A stretch of DNA of 35,996 bases from DATAAM01 sp036260075 (GTDB lineage: Bacteria > Actinomycetota > Acidimicrobiia > Acidimicrobiales > JAHWLA01). Below are positions 6,543 to 13,524 of the stretch, piece by piece. The translations under genes and the position numbers were made by a program. The notes beneath the pieces are model-generated. The model searched no databases. It saw nothing but the letters and a program-made list of their open reading frames with translations, and was not told where the DNA came from. The DNA is taken from the NCBI GenBank assembly GCA_036260075.1, contig DATAAM010000138.1, positions 1 through 35,996 of the forward strand. The letters are read 5' to 3'. Each line of letters begins with the position of its first letter. The stretch's first letter is position 1.

Positions 6543-7091
6543 ATGAAGGTCGTCACGCAGCTCTGGCGCGCGTTCCGCGGGCTGTCGGCGGGAGGGCAGG
6601 TGGCGGCGGGTGCAGGGGTCGGCATCCTGTTGCTCGCGGCGGTGGGCGCATCGACCCAACCGGCGAGTGACACGCATGTCCAGGCCGACGGACCGACGAC
6701 GAGCGCCGAGGACACCAGCACCACCACGACCACCGTAGACACGACGACCACCGAGTCGACGAGCACGACGACGTCGACCACGAGCACCACCACGACCACC
6801 ACGACGGCCCCGCCCGCGACGACGACCACGGCCGCTCCCCCGACGACCGCCGCGCCCCGTACGACCACGACCCAGCGGCCGACGACCACCACGACGGCGG
6901 CGGCCACCACGCAGCAACCGGCCCAGCAGCAACAGCAGCGCGACTGCGACCCGTCCTATCCCGACGTCTGCATCCCGTCACCGCCGCCCGACCTCGACTG
7001 CCCCGAGGTCCAGTACAAGAACTTCCGCGTGGTCGGCAGCGACCCGCACGGCTTCGACCGCGACAGGGACGGGATCGGCTGCGAGACCTGA
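6543..7091 (+). CDS. Thr-rich surface protein with C-terminal excalibur domain
   Basis: 182 residues. The N-terminus has basic/polar residues, then a membrane helix (GGQVAAGAGVGILLLAAVGA) that acts as a signal anchor. Next comes ~90 residues of Thr/Ala/Pro repeats, a flexible extracellular linker likely to be glycosylated. The C-terminal ~50 residues (DCDPSYPDVCIPSPP...DLDCPEV, and DPHGFDRDRDGIGCE) are an excalibur calcium-binding domain, with its DxDxDGxxCE loop intact. The domain is known from surface nucleases and other cell-wall proteins, here without an enzyme attached. ATG 6543 has GGGGAG about 7 bases upstream. An in-frame GTG at 6510 lacks such a site. Confidence 0.85.
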   Translation: MKVVTQLWRAFRGLSAGGQVAAGAGVGILLLAAVGASTQPASDTHVQADGPTTSAEDTSTTTTTVDTTTTESTSTTTSTTSTTTTTTTAPPATTTTAAPPTTAAPRTTTTQRPTTTTTAAATTQQPAQQQQQRDCDPSYPDVCIPSPPPDLDCPEVQYKNFRVVGSDPHGFDRDRDGIGCET

Positions 7092-7103
7092 ACGGCCTCA
7101 GCC

Positions 7104-7355
7104 CTACGGCTGCCAGTCGATCGGCACCGTGTCGGGCACGGGCGGCACGCGCAGGCGGCCGGTGAGCGCGGCAGCGAGCAGCAACATGAGCCCGGCCTCG
7201 GGCCGCACGAACAGCACTGGCAGCGCGACGGCCGCCACGATCGCCGAGGCGATCACGTGCTCCCGCTGGTCGGCGTGCACCGCCAGGTAGACGAGCCCGA
7301 GCGCGGTCACGCACACGAGCACCGAGAATCCGACTGCGTCCGACATGTCCGCCAT
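7104..7355 (-). CDS. Small membrane protein, 83 aa
   Basis: Two to three hydrophobic segments (AVGFSVLVCVTALGLVYLAV; HVIASAIVAAVALPVLFV; AGLMLLLAAALTG) separated by short charged turns, ending in VPPVPDTVPIDWQP. No family recognised and no catalytic motif. ATG at 7355 or 7346 are both possible starts; GGGGATGGCGG lies before the second. It is convergent with the excalibur gene, 12 bases between the stops, and downstream of the DUF523 gene on the same strand but separated from it by a hairpin. Confidence 0.6.
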   Translation of the reverse strand: MADMSDAVGFSVLVCVTALGLVYLAVHADQREHVIASAIVAAVALPVLFVRPEAGLMLLLAAALTGRLRVPPVPDTVPIDWQP

Positions 7356-7385
7356 CCCCGAGTCGCCTGTTGTTCCGTTGCTTCA

Positions 7386-7405
7386 TCGGCGGGCCGGGCC
7401 GCCGA
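7386..7405 (-). terminator. Hairpin after the DUF523 gene
   Basis: TCGGCGG (7386-7392) pairs with CCGCCGA (7399-7405) around a six-base loop, 9 bases beyond the DUF523 stop on the minus strand. No T-run. Confidence 0.5.
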
Positions 7406-7414
7406 CGTGAGCAA

Positions 7415-7879
7415 TCAGTCTGCCGGCCGCCCGGTCGCCACGTCTTCCTCGGAGCGCACCCGCACCCCGGCGGCCCGCAGGGCGGCGGCGGTGAGGCCTT
7501 CGCCGGGCACCCGACGCCGGGAGAACGTGCCGTCGTACACCTCCCGGCACCCGCACGACGGCGAACGGGCCTTCAGCACCGCCTCCGTGGCGCCCACCGC
7601 CCGGGCCAGCGCCACCGCCGCGGCTGCACCCCGCCCGTACGCCCACGTCACGTCCTCGCCCGCCTCGGTCACGACCCGGCCGTCGGGCTGGAGCTCGGCG
7701 GCGGCCCGCGGCACCGGCAACCCGCCCGCCACCTCGGGGCAGATCGGCACCAACTGCGCCGCCGCGCCCAGTCGCTCCACCGCAGCCGACCGACTGCCGC
7801 GGCCTTCGTGGTTGCACGGCACGCCGAGCAGGCACGCGGATACCACGATCGCGGGACGCCGACCACTACCCTCGACCAC
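7415..7879 (-). CDS. DUF523 family protein
   Basis: 154 residues with the DUF523 signatures: IVVSACLLGVPCNHEG near the N-terminus, VPICPEVAGGLPVPR, then VLKARSPSCGCREVYDGTFS. The conserved cysteines (SACLLG..C, CPE, SPSCG) suggest metal or cluster binding, but the family's biochemical role is unsettled. GTG at 7879 is chosen because TACCGT lies exactly 6 bases upstream, giving a leaderless message, and because longer versions would overlap the opposite sigma gene. It is divergent from that sigma factor, with 35 bases between the two starts. Confidence 0.85.
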   Translation of the reverse strand: MVEGSGRRPAIVVSACLLGVPCNHEGRGSRSAAVERLGAAAQLVPICPEVAGGLPVPRAAAELQPDGRVVTEAGEDVTWAYGRGAAAAVALARAVGATEAVLKARSPSCGCREVYDGTFSRRRVPGEGLTAAALRAAGVRVRSEEDVATGRPAD

Positions 7880-7885
7880 GTCGCC

Positions 7886-7891
7886 ACGGTA
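7886..7891 (-). promoter_or_regulatory. -10 box of the DUF523 gene (leaderless)
   Basis: TACCGT on the minus strand (7891 to 7886), then 6 bases (GGCGAC), then GTG at 7879. The same TA step is part of a weaker plus-strand TAGAGC (7890-7895) facing the sigma gene. Confidence 0.5.
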
Positions 7892-7914
7892 GAGCCCCCA
7901 GGGAGCGCATGCGC

Positions 7915-8868
7915 ATGGCACGGCCAGCCCAACCCGGAGTCGTGGACGACATCCTCCGTCGCTACCTGCGCGAGATCGGCGACCACGCCCTCCTCACCGC
8001 CGTCGACGAGGTCGCCCTCGGCCACGCGATGCGGGCGGGCCAGGCCGCCGAAGCCGCGCTCGACGCCCCCACGGCGCACGGCCTCGACGACGACACCCGG
8101 GCCGCCCTGGCCGCCGCCGTCGAGGCAGGCCGAGCCGCCCGCACCCGCTTCATCCAGGCCAACCTCCGCCTCGTCGTCTCCATCGCCAAGCGCTACCAGG
8201 CCGCGGGCCTCCCCCTCCTCGACCTCGTCCAGGAGGGCAACCTCGGCCTCATGCGCGCGGTCGAGCGCTTCGAGCCCGACCGCGGCTGCAAGTTCTCCAC
8301 CTACGCCACTTGGTGGATCAGGCAGTCGATCGCCCGCGCCATCGCCGACAAGGCCCGCACCATCCGCGTCCCCGTCCACATGCTCGACACCGTTCGCCGG
8401 GTCGAGCGGGCCGCCGCCCGCCTCCAGGAACAGGGCCACGACGCCACGATCGAGGCGATCGCGGCGGCCGCGGGCCTCTCGCCCCAGGTCGTGGCCGAGG
8501 CCCGCGGCGTCGTGCGCGACCCCGTGTCGCTGCACACCCCGCTCGGCGACGACGGCGAATTGGCCGACGTCGTGGCCGATGCCCACACCGACATGCCGTT
8601 CGAGGCGGCCGCCGCCTCCATGGCCCAGGCGTCGGTGCAGGCGGCGCTCGCCCGACTGGCGCCACGCGAGCAGGAGATCCTGCGCCTGCGGTTCGGCCTC
8701 GAGGGCAGCGAACCGCAGACGCTCGAGCAGGTGGGGCGGACCTTCCGCCTCACCCGCGAACGCATCCGGCAGATCGAGGCGAAGGCGCTCACCAAGCTTC
8801 GCCATCCCACCAGCCCGCCGAGCCTGCGCGCGCTGGTGGCCCACCGGCCGGCTCAGGCAGTCAGCTGA
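7915..8868 (+). CDS. RNA polymerase sigma-70 factor (group 2-like)
   Basis: 317 residues with the layout of a primary-like alternative sigma factor. Region 1.2 is at ~9-40 (VVDDILRRYLREIGDHALLT). Region 2 follows (ANLRLVVSIAKRY, LDLVQEGNLGLMRAVERFE, CKFSTYATWWIRQSIARAIA) with the -10 recognition helix complete. Region 3 continues from VPVHMLDTV, and region 4 ends with the helix-turn-helix TLEQVGRTFRLTRERIRQIE. There is no long N-terminal region 1.1, so it is more likely a HrdB/SigB-like second factor than the main one. ATG 7915 is preferred over 7909 because GGGAG then lies ~8 bases upstream. Its 3' end overlaps the whiB gene tail-to-tail by 16 bases. A second sigma-70 sits at the right end of the window. 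Confidence 0.92.
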   Translation: MARPAQPGVVDDILRRYLREIGDHALLTAVDEVALGHAMRAGQAAEAALDAPTAHGLDDDTRAALAAAVEAGRAARTRFIQANLRLVVSIAKRYQAAGLPLLDLVQEGNLGLMRAVERFEPDRGCKFSTYATWWIRQSIARAIADKARTIRVPVHMLDTVRRVERAAARLQEQGHDATIEAIAAAAGLSPQVVAEARGVVRDPVSLHTPLGDDGELADVVADAHTDMPFEAAAASMAQASVQAALARLAPREQEILRLRFGLEGSEPQTLEQVGRTFRLTRERIRQIEAKALTKLRHPTSPPSLRALVAHRPAQAVS

Positions 8869-9164
8869 GCCTGCGAGTTCTTCGGCGGCCGGCCTCGCTT
8901 CCGCTTGAACGCCAGCACCTTGCCGTTGGCGAACAGCTGGCCGCCCCACACGCCCCACGGCTCGCGCCGGGCGAGCGCGCCGTCGAGGCACGGCTCCCGG
9001 ACCTCGCACCGTCCGCAGATCGCCTTGGCCCGGGCGATCTCGCCGATGTCCTCCGAGAAGAACAGGTTCAGCATGGTGGCGGCGCCGTCGCGGCACCGCG
9101 CCCGGTCCCAGTCGACCTCGACCTGCGCCTCTCCGATTGTCCCTGCGATCCACTCGGCGAGCAT
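8853..9164 (-). CDS. WhiB-family iron-sulfur transcription regulator
   Basis: 103 residues with the four cluster-binding cysteines in family spacing: C24, then C50-x2-C53-x5-C59 (AICGRCEVREPC). The GVWGG turn follows, then a basic RKRGRPPK tail that binds DNA. WhiB proteins carry a [4Fe-4S] cluster and usually act by contacting region 4 of the primary sigma factor. It starts at ATG 9164 with GGAGAGG about 6 bases upstream. The R-G-R-P-P-K tail is an AT-hook-like motif, as in WhiB7-type proteins, so a WhiB7-like stress role is possible but not shown. It converges with the sigma gene, and the two coding regions overlap by 16 bases. Confidence 0.92.
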   Translation of the reverse strand: MLAEWIAGTIGEAQVEVDWDRARCRDGAATMLNLFFSEDIGEIARAKAICGRCEVREPCLDGALARREPWGVWGGQLFANGKVLAFKRKRGRPPKNSQAQLTA

Positions 9165-9224
9165 CTCGCCTCTCCCCTCTGCTGTTCCGCCGTCCGTCTC
9201 TCCCTCAGGTGCTTCGACAAACGA

Positions 9225-9254
9225 AGAGGCCGCCGGGGAATCCCGACGGCCTCT
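9225..9254 (-). terminator. Intrinsic terminator between the small ORF and whiB
   Basis: On the minus strand AGAGGCCG pairs with CGGCCTCT, then after a one-base mismatch CGGG pairs with CCCG around a four-base loop. The stem is followed by TTCGTTTGTC, the only T-rich tail in this part of the window. It would end transcription from the 61-aa ORF before whiB. Confidence 0.6.
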
Positions 9255-9279
9255 GGGCCCTGCTCGAAGGTTGGTGCGA

Positions 9280-9465
9280 CTACCCGGTCGACCCTCCTGC
9301 GAGGCCCAAAGGCCGCTGTGCGGCGGTGAACGCCGGCTTCACGGCCATGCCACGCCCGATGACGTGGCGGTCGCGACCGGCAGCCGACGACGTCGACCAG
9401 CACGCGGACGCGACCGAGCCGGCGTTGCCGTAGAGCATCTGGCTGCTCCGTACGGTGCCGTTCAT
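9280..9465 (-). CDS. Small hypothetical protein, 61 aa
   Basis: An ATG at 9465 has GAGGGA about 8 bases upstream and opens a 61-codon frame (MNGTVRSSQMLYGNAGSVAS and on). Nearly 90% of third codon positions are G or C, far from random. A terminator with a T-rich tail lies just downstream and a hairpin ends the previous gene just upstream, so it looks like its own transcript. The product is polar, with one Cys-Trp pair and a basic middle, no signal peptide and no membrane segment. No family recognised. It could instead be the leader of whiB if the terminator is regulated. Confidence 0.45.
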   Translation of the reverse strand: MNGTVRSSQMLYGNAGSVASACWSTSSAAGRDRHVIGRGMAVKPAFTAAQRPLGLAGGSTG

Positions 9466-9487
9466 CGCGTGCGTCCCTCGTGCGCGG

Positions 9488-9506
9488 CCCGAGGACGGTC
9501 CTCGGG
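9488..9506 (-). terminator. Hairpin after the inositol-phosphatase-like gene
   Basis: CCCGAGGA (9488-9495) pairs perfectly with TCCTCGGG (9499-9506) across a three-base loop, 7 bases beyond the minus-strand stop at 9514. Confidence 0.6.
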
Positions 9507-9513
9507 CGTCCCG

Positions 9514-10266
9514 CTATCGGATCACGGGCCTGCGTCGGTCGTCAACCGAATATTCGGCGAGCAGGGCATCGAGCAGCTCGGGCGTGGCCGCCGCCACCGG
9601 CGTGCGCCGGTCGGCGTGGCCCCGGGCCACGAGGTCGCGCCCGGCGGCATCGACCACGGCGGCGCCCGCCTCCCGGCACACCAGCAGGGCGCCCAGGTAG
9701 TCCCACGGGCCGTGCGCGTCGGCCGAGCAGTCGAGGTAGGCGTCGAGGGTGCCGTCGGCCACCGCGCACATGTCCAACGCCGCCGCCCCCAGCGCCCGGA
9801 ACTGCCGCCACCCGAGCCGGCGAGGCGGCATCCCCGACAGCCCGACGACCGCCTCGCCCAGCGCCCGACAGCCCGACGGGACGATCGGCTCGCCGTCACG
9901 CCACGAACCGCCGCCCCGCACCGCCTCGTAGCGCACGCCGTTGGCCAGGTTCACCACGACGGCGGCCGCCGGGCCCTCGGCGTCCACGGCGCAGAGGCTC
10001 GTGGCGTACCAGGGGATGCGGCGCGAGGCGTTGGTCGAGCCGTCGACGGGGTCGACGACCACGAGCACCTCCCGATCGGCGTACTGCAACCCGGACTCCT
10101 CGCTCAGCACGCCGACGCCCGCCCGCTCGAGGACCGGCACCACGGCCTCGTCGGCCACCACGTCGACGCCGTACTGCCCCGGTCGGGTGCCGCGCGCGTC
10201 CCACGAGGCATACGGCTCGAGCGCGGCGACCACCACGTCAGCGGCCTCGTTGAGCAGGTCGAGCAT
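9514..10266 (-). CDS. Inositol monophosphatase family protein
   Basis: 250 residues with the metal-binding motifs of the IMPase/FBPase/CysQ superfamily: GVLSEESG (first acidic pair), VVVDPVDGSTNASR (the DPxDGS/T signature) and GPWDYLGALLVCREAGAAVVD (the WDxAA-like second motif). These enzymes hydrolyse small phosphomonoesters such as inositol-1-phosphate, histidinol phosphate or 3'-phosphoadenosine phosphates using Mg2+; the exact substrate is not evident. The start at ATG 10266 has essentially no leader: its -10 box TAGCGT overlaps the -10 box of the divergent GNAT gene. A hairpin ends the unit. Confidence 0.9.
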   Translation of the reverse strand: MLDLLNEAADVVVAALEPYASWDARGTRPGQYGVDVVADEAVVPVLERAGVGVLSEESGLQYADREVLVVVDPVDGSTNASRRIPWYATSLCAVDAEGPAAAVVVNLANGVRYEAVRGGGSWRDGEPIVPSGCRALGEAVVGLSGMPPRRLGWRQFRALGAAALDMCAVADGTLDAYLDCSADAHGPWDYLGALLVCREAGAAVVDAAGRDLVARGHADRRTPVAAATPELLDALLAEYSVDDRRRPVIR

Positions 10267-10275
10267 CGGAGGGGA

Positions 10276-10285
10276 ACGCTACCGT
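10276..10285. promoter_or_regulatory. Bidirectional -10 element between IMPase-like and GNAT genes
   Basis: The ten bases ACGCTACCGT hold two -10 boxes that share one TA step: TACCGT on the plus strand (10280-10285, 7 bases before GTG 10293) and TAGCGT on the minus strand (10281-10276, 9 bases before ATG 10266). The gap between the two start codons is only 26 bases, so the promoters must overlap. Confidence 0.55.
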
Positions 10286-10292
10286 CGGCCCC

Positions 10293-10733
10293 GTGCCGGT
10301 CCGAGACGCCACGGAGGCCGACCTCCACGAGATCTGCTCGCTCATCCGCGAGCTGGCCGCGTACGAGCAACTCGAGCACGAGGTGGTCCTCGACCCCGAC
10401 GAGGTGCGCACCCACCTCTTCGGCGGCGACCCCGCCGCCCACGTCCTCATCGCGGAGTCGGACCACGGCGAGGTCGTGGGCTTCGCGCTGTGGTACCGCA
10501 CGTTCTCCACGTTCCTCGGTCGTCCCGGCATCTGGCTCGAAGACCTCTTCGTACGCCGACAGCACCGCGGTCGCGGTCACGGCCTCGCCTTGCTCCAAGA
10601 GCTCCGGAAGCGCACCGACGACCGGGTCGAGTGGGCCGTGCTCGACTGGAACGAGCCGTCGATCCGCTTCTACGAGTCGCTCGGCGCCCGGCCGGTGCAC
10701 GGCTGGATCCGCTACCGCTGGCTGCCCTCGTAG
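10293..10733 (+). CDS. GNAT-family N-acetyltransferase
   Basis: 146 residues. The acetyl-CoA binding region IWLEDLFVRRQHRGRGHGLAL has the R/Q-x-x-G-x-G/A signature, followed by the C-terminal WAVLDWNEPSIRFYESLGARP. Order and size resemble the spermidine/spermine (diamine) acetyltransferase branch, with its IRELAAYEQLEHEV opening and LWYRTFSTFLGRPG segment, so a small amine is a reasonable substrate guess. The GTG start is 7 bases after a TACCGT box and has no ribosome site. Its TAG stop forms the first half of the -10 box of the next gene. Confidence 0.9.
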   Translation: MPVRDATEADLHEICSLIRELAAYEQLEHEVVLDPDEVRTHLFGGDPAAHVLIAESDHGEVVGFALWYRTFSTFLGRPGIWLEDLFVRRQHRGRGHGLALLQELRKRTDDRVEWAVLDWNEPSIRFYESLGARPVHGWIRYRWLPS

Positions 10734-10736
10734 AGT
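10731..10736 (+). promoter_or_regulatory. -10 box formed by a stop codon (leaderless)
   Basis: TAGAGT begins with the TAG stop of the GNAT gene and lies 7 bases before the ATG at 10744. No ribosome-binding site is present, so the downstream gene is probably leaderless from this box. Confidence 0.5.
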
Positions 10737-10743
10737 TCGACCG

Positions 10744-11307
10744 ATGGCAGTGATCGACGTAGCGGGCTACGTGGCCGACCTGAAGGTCCACGCCAGCGAG
10801 CACGGCTTCCACGTGCACGACGAGCGCCACTTCGTCGAGACCTACTCGCTGCGCCAGGCCTGGGAGGTCGACCTCCACCCCGAGGAAGGCTGCGGCGGCC
10901 CGCTCGACCTGCACCTCGCCCTCGAGGTCGACCCGCGCGTGCTCCTGTCGTTCGAGGATGTGGTGGTGGAGCTCCCCGACGACGCCGACCCGCCCGACGA
11001 CTTCCACTTCCCCATCACCTTCAACTGGGCGCTGCCTCCGCTGCCACAAGGCCCCGACCTCCTGCAACTGCACCTCGACCTGGCCGCGGTGGCAGGCGTC
11101 GTGCTGCCCCTGGAGGTGTCGGCCATCGACTCGTTCCCCTCTGCCACCGACGCGCCGGAGCGCAGCCTCACCATCACGGCCAAGCAGCAGGTGTCGCTGG
11201 CCAAGGTGCTGGCAGGCGAGGAGATGCTGTGCGAGGTGCTCGACCGTTGCCTCGACGTCAGCCGTCACCTGCTGAGGCACGCGCCTGCCTGGCTGGGCGA
11301 GGACTGA
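10744..11307 (+). CDS. Hypothetical protein, 187 aa
   Basis: The product is acidic and His-rich in its first third (DLKVHASEHGFHVHDERHFVE, DLHPEEG), with a DDADPPDDFHFPITFNWALPP block in the middle and a helical C-terminus (VSLAKVLAGEEMLCEVLDRC). There is no signal peptide, membrane segment or motif I recognise, so it is probably cytosolic. The ATG follows a TAGAGT box by 7 bases. Its last 50 bases overlap the 3' end of the opposite GGDEF-EAL gene, so the two mRNAs are antisense over that stretch. Function unknown. Confidence 0.75.
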   Translation: MAVIDVAGYVADLKVHASEHGFHVHDERHFVETYSLRQAWEVDLHPEEGCGGPLDLHLALEVDPRVLLSFEDVVVELPDDADPPDDFHFPITFNWALPPLPQGPDLLQLHLDLAAVAGVVLPLEVSAIDSFPSATDAPERSLTITAKQQVSLAKVLAGEEMLCEVLDRCLDVSRHLLRHAPAWLGED

Positions 11308-13516
11308 CCGCCCCCGCCAGCCACCGGTCGAGCTGCTCGGCGGGCATGGGGCGGGCGAAGTGGTAGCCCTGGGCGAACACGCACCCCAGCTCGACCAGGC
11401 GCTCCACCTGCTCGGCCGTCTCCACGCCCTCGGCCACGGTGTCGAGCCCGAGCGTCTGGGCCAACGTGACGATGGCCCGCACGATGGCGCCGTCCTCGCC
11501 CTCCCGGCCGAGCCCGTCCACGAACGACTTGTCGACCTTGAGGGCGTCCACCGGGAAGCGCTTCAGGTAGGCGAGCGACGAGTACCCGGTGCCGAAGTCG
11601 TCGACGGCCAGGTACACGCCGAGCGACTTCAGCTCGCCCAGGGTGCGCCGGGCGCTCTCGGCGTCGTCCATGAGGACGCTCTCGGTGATCTCCAGCGACA
11701 GCGCCCGCGGCGGCAGCCCGTGCGCGGCGAGGAGCGAACCCACTCGGTCGACAAGCTTCGGGTCTCCCAACTGGCGAGCCGACAGGTTCACGGCCACCGT
11801 CATCACCCACCCGGGCTCGGACACCCACTGCAAGCGGGCGGCCAGGACAGCCGCCTGCTCCAGCACCCAATCGCCCAAGGGCAGGATCAGGCCGGTCTCC
11901 TCCGCGATCGGGATGAACTCGGCGGGCGGCACCGGCCCCCGTTCGGGGTGGCACCAACGGGCCAACGCCTCCACGGCGGCCACCCGCCCGCTGTCGAGCC
12001 ACACGCCCGGCTGGTACAGCAGCTCCAACTCGCCCCGCTCCACCGCTCGCCGCAGGGCCTGCTCGGTCTCGAGCCTTCGCACCGCCCGCATGCGGATGGC
12101 GTCGTCGAAGATCTCGAACCGCGCCTTGCCCTTCTCCTTCGCCCGGTACATGGCGGCATCGGCGTCCCGCACGAGCGTCTCCGCTCGTTCACCCGGACGG
12201 CCGGTCGTCAGCGCGATCCCGATGCTCGCGGTCACCTTGACCTCGCGGCCGCTCAGCTCGAACGGGACCGTGAACACCTCGCCGATGCGAGCGGCCACGT
12301 CGACGGCGTGGTCGTCCGACTCGATGTCGTCGAGGAGGAGGACGAACTCGTCGCCGCCGAAGCGCGCCACCGTGTCGGTCGGCCGCAGGATCGAACGCAG
12401 CCGCGCCGCCACCTCCATCAGCAGCTCGTCGCCCGCCACGTGGCCGAGGCCGTCGTTCACCACCTTGAAGCGGTCGAGGTCGAGGAACAGCACGGCCACG
12501 ACGCGCCCGTGCGGGCTGCGCTCCACCCGCGCCAGCGCCTGTTCGAGACGGTCGAGGAACAGCGTGCGATTGGGCAGCTTGGTGAGGGCGTCGTGCAGCG
12601 ACTGGAGCCGGATGTCCTCCTCGGCCTGGCGCCGCTCGATCGCGGTGGCGAGCACGTTGGCGACGGCTTGGAGGAAGTGGACGTCGTCGGGGCCGAACTG
12701 TCGCTCCTCCCGGCTGTACACGCCGATCACGCCGAAGGGGCGGTGGACGCCCTGCAGCGACACCGTCACGCCGCTGCGCACGCCGTGCTCCAGTAACAAC
12801 GTCGACCCTGCGAAGCGCAGGTCGCGCGGGAGGTCTTCGAGGAGGACGGCCTCGCCGCTCAACACGGCGAAGCCCGACGGCGAGTCGGCGCTCACCTGCA
12901 TGCGGAAGCGCCCGACGGCGCCGTCCTCCCAGCCCACGCCCGCCCGGAGGCACAGCTCCTCTTCGGCGGGGTCGAGCTCGAACACCGAGCACAGGTGCAC
13001 GTCGAGCGTGTCGGCGACCAACGCGGCGGCGTCGGACATGAGGACGCCGACGTCGATGCCCATGAGGGCCCGGTGGCCGAGGACGGCGACGACCTGCTGC
13101 TGGCGGGCTCGCAAGCGCAGCTCGGACTCGGCCCGGCGCCGCTCGGTGACGTCACGGGCGTTGAGCACCACGCCGCGCACGAGCTCGTCGTGCAGGAGGT
13201 TGGTCCCCAGGATCTCGAGGTCGTGGTACGTGCCGTCGGCGGCGAGCACCCGGGCGGCGGTGGGGTCGTCGCCGCCGTTGCCCTCCAGGAGCTCCACGAG
13301 GTCGGCCTCCACGCGGGCCAGGTCGTCGGGGTGCACGAAGTCGAGCGCGCGGGGAGCGGGGTCGCCGGCAGGCCATCCGAGCAGGCGGCGCACCGCGGGC
13401 GTGGCGTACTCCACCGAGCCGTCGGCTCCGACGACGGCGATCAGCTCGGTTGAGTGCTGGACCAGCGCCCGCCACCGGTGCTCGGCACGTTGGGCAACTG
13501 CGTCCTCCTCGGCCAC
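11258..13516 (-). CDS. PAS-GAF-GGDEF-EAL cyclic-di-GMP protein
   Basis: 752 residues. PAS at ~15-125 (ELIAVVGADGSVEYATPAVR, ending in RDVTERRRAE), GAF at ~140-295, GGDEF at ~305-465, EAL at ~485-735. The cyclase motif is canonical (GGDEF 387-391) with an inhibitory c-di-GMP site RxxD five residues before it (R378, D381). The EAL half keeps EAL (516-518), NLSARQ, ITES, VDDFGTGYSS, KVDKSF and EGVET, so it should be able to hydrolyse c-di-GMP. It may therefore make and break the messenger, or use one domain as regulator. No membrane segment. GTG 13516 follows the preceding gene by 8 bases with GGAGAGG upstream, so it is the last gene of the FIST operon. The 3' end overlaps a convergent gene by 50 bases. 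Confidence 0.92.
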   Translation of the reverse strand: MAEEDAVAQRAEHRWRALVQHSTELIAVVGADGSVEYATPAVRRLLGWPAGDPAPRALDFVHPDDLARVEADLVELLEGNGGDDPTAARVLAADGTYHDLEILGTNLLHDELVRGVVLNARDVTERRRAESELRLRARQQQVVAVLGHRALMGIDVGVLMSDAAALVADTLDVHLCSVFELDPAEEELCLRAGVGWEDGAVGRFRMQVSADSPSGFAVLSGEAVLLEDLPRDLRFAGSTLLLEHGVRSGVTVSLQGVHRPFGVIGVYSREERQFGPDDVHFLQAVANVLATAIERRQAEEDIRLQSLHDALTKLPNRTLFLDRLEQALARVERSPHGRVVAVLFLDLDRFKVVNDGLGHVAGDELLMEVAARLRSILRPTDTVARFGGDEFVLLLDDIESDDHAVDVAARIGEVFTVPFELSGREVKVTASIGIALTTGRPGERAETLVRDADAAMYRAKEKGKARFEIFDDAIRMRAVRRLETEQALRRAVERGELELLYQPGVWLDSGRVAAVEALARWCHPERGPVPPAEFIPIAEETGLILPLGDWVLEQAAVLAARLQWVSEPGWVMTVAVNLSARQLGDPKLVDRVGSLLAAHGLPPRALSLEITESVLMDDAESARRTLGELKSLGVYLAVDDFGTGYSSLAYLKRFPVDALKVDKSFVDGLGREGEDGAIVRAIVTLAQTLGLDTVAEGVETAEQVERLVELGCVFAQGYHFARPMPAEQLDRWLAGAVSPRPARQARASAGDG

Positions 13517-13524
13517 GGCCTCTC

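Noticed and set aside
6700..6920. Thr-codon repeats resembling a short tandem or CRISPR-like repeat
   Set aside because: The repeats are irregular ACC/ACG Thr codons of a linker in the excalibur protein, with no spacer-repeat structure.
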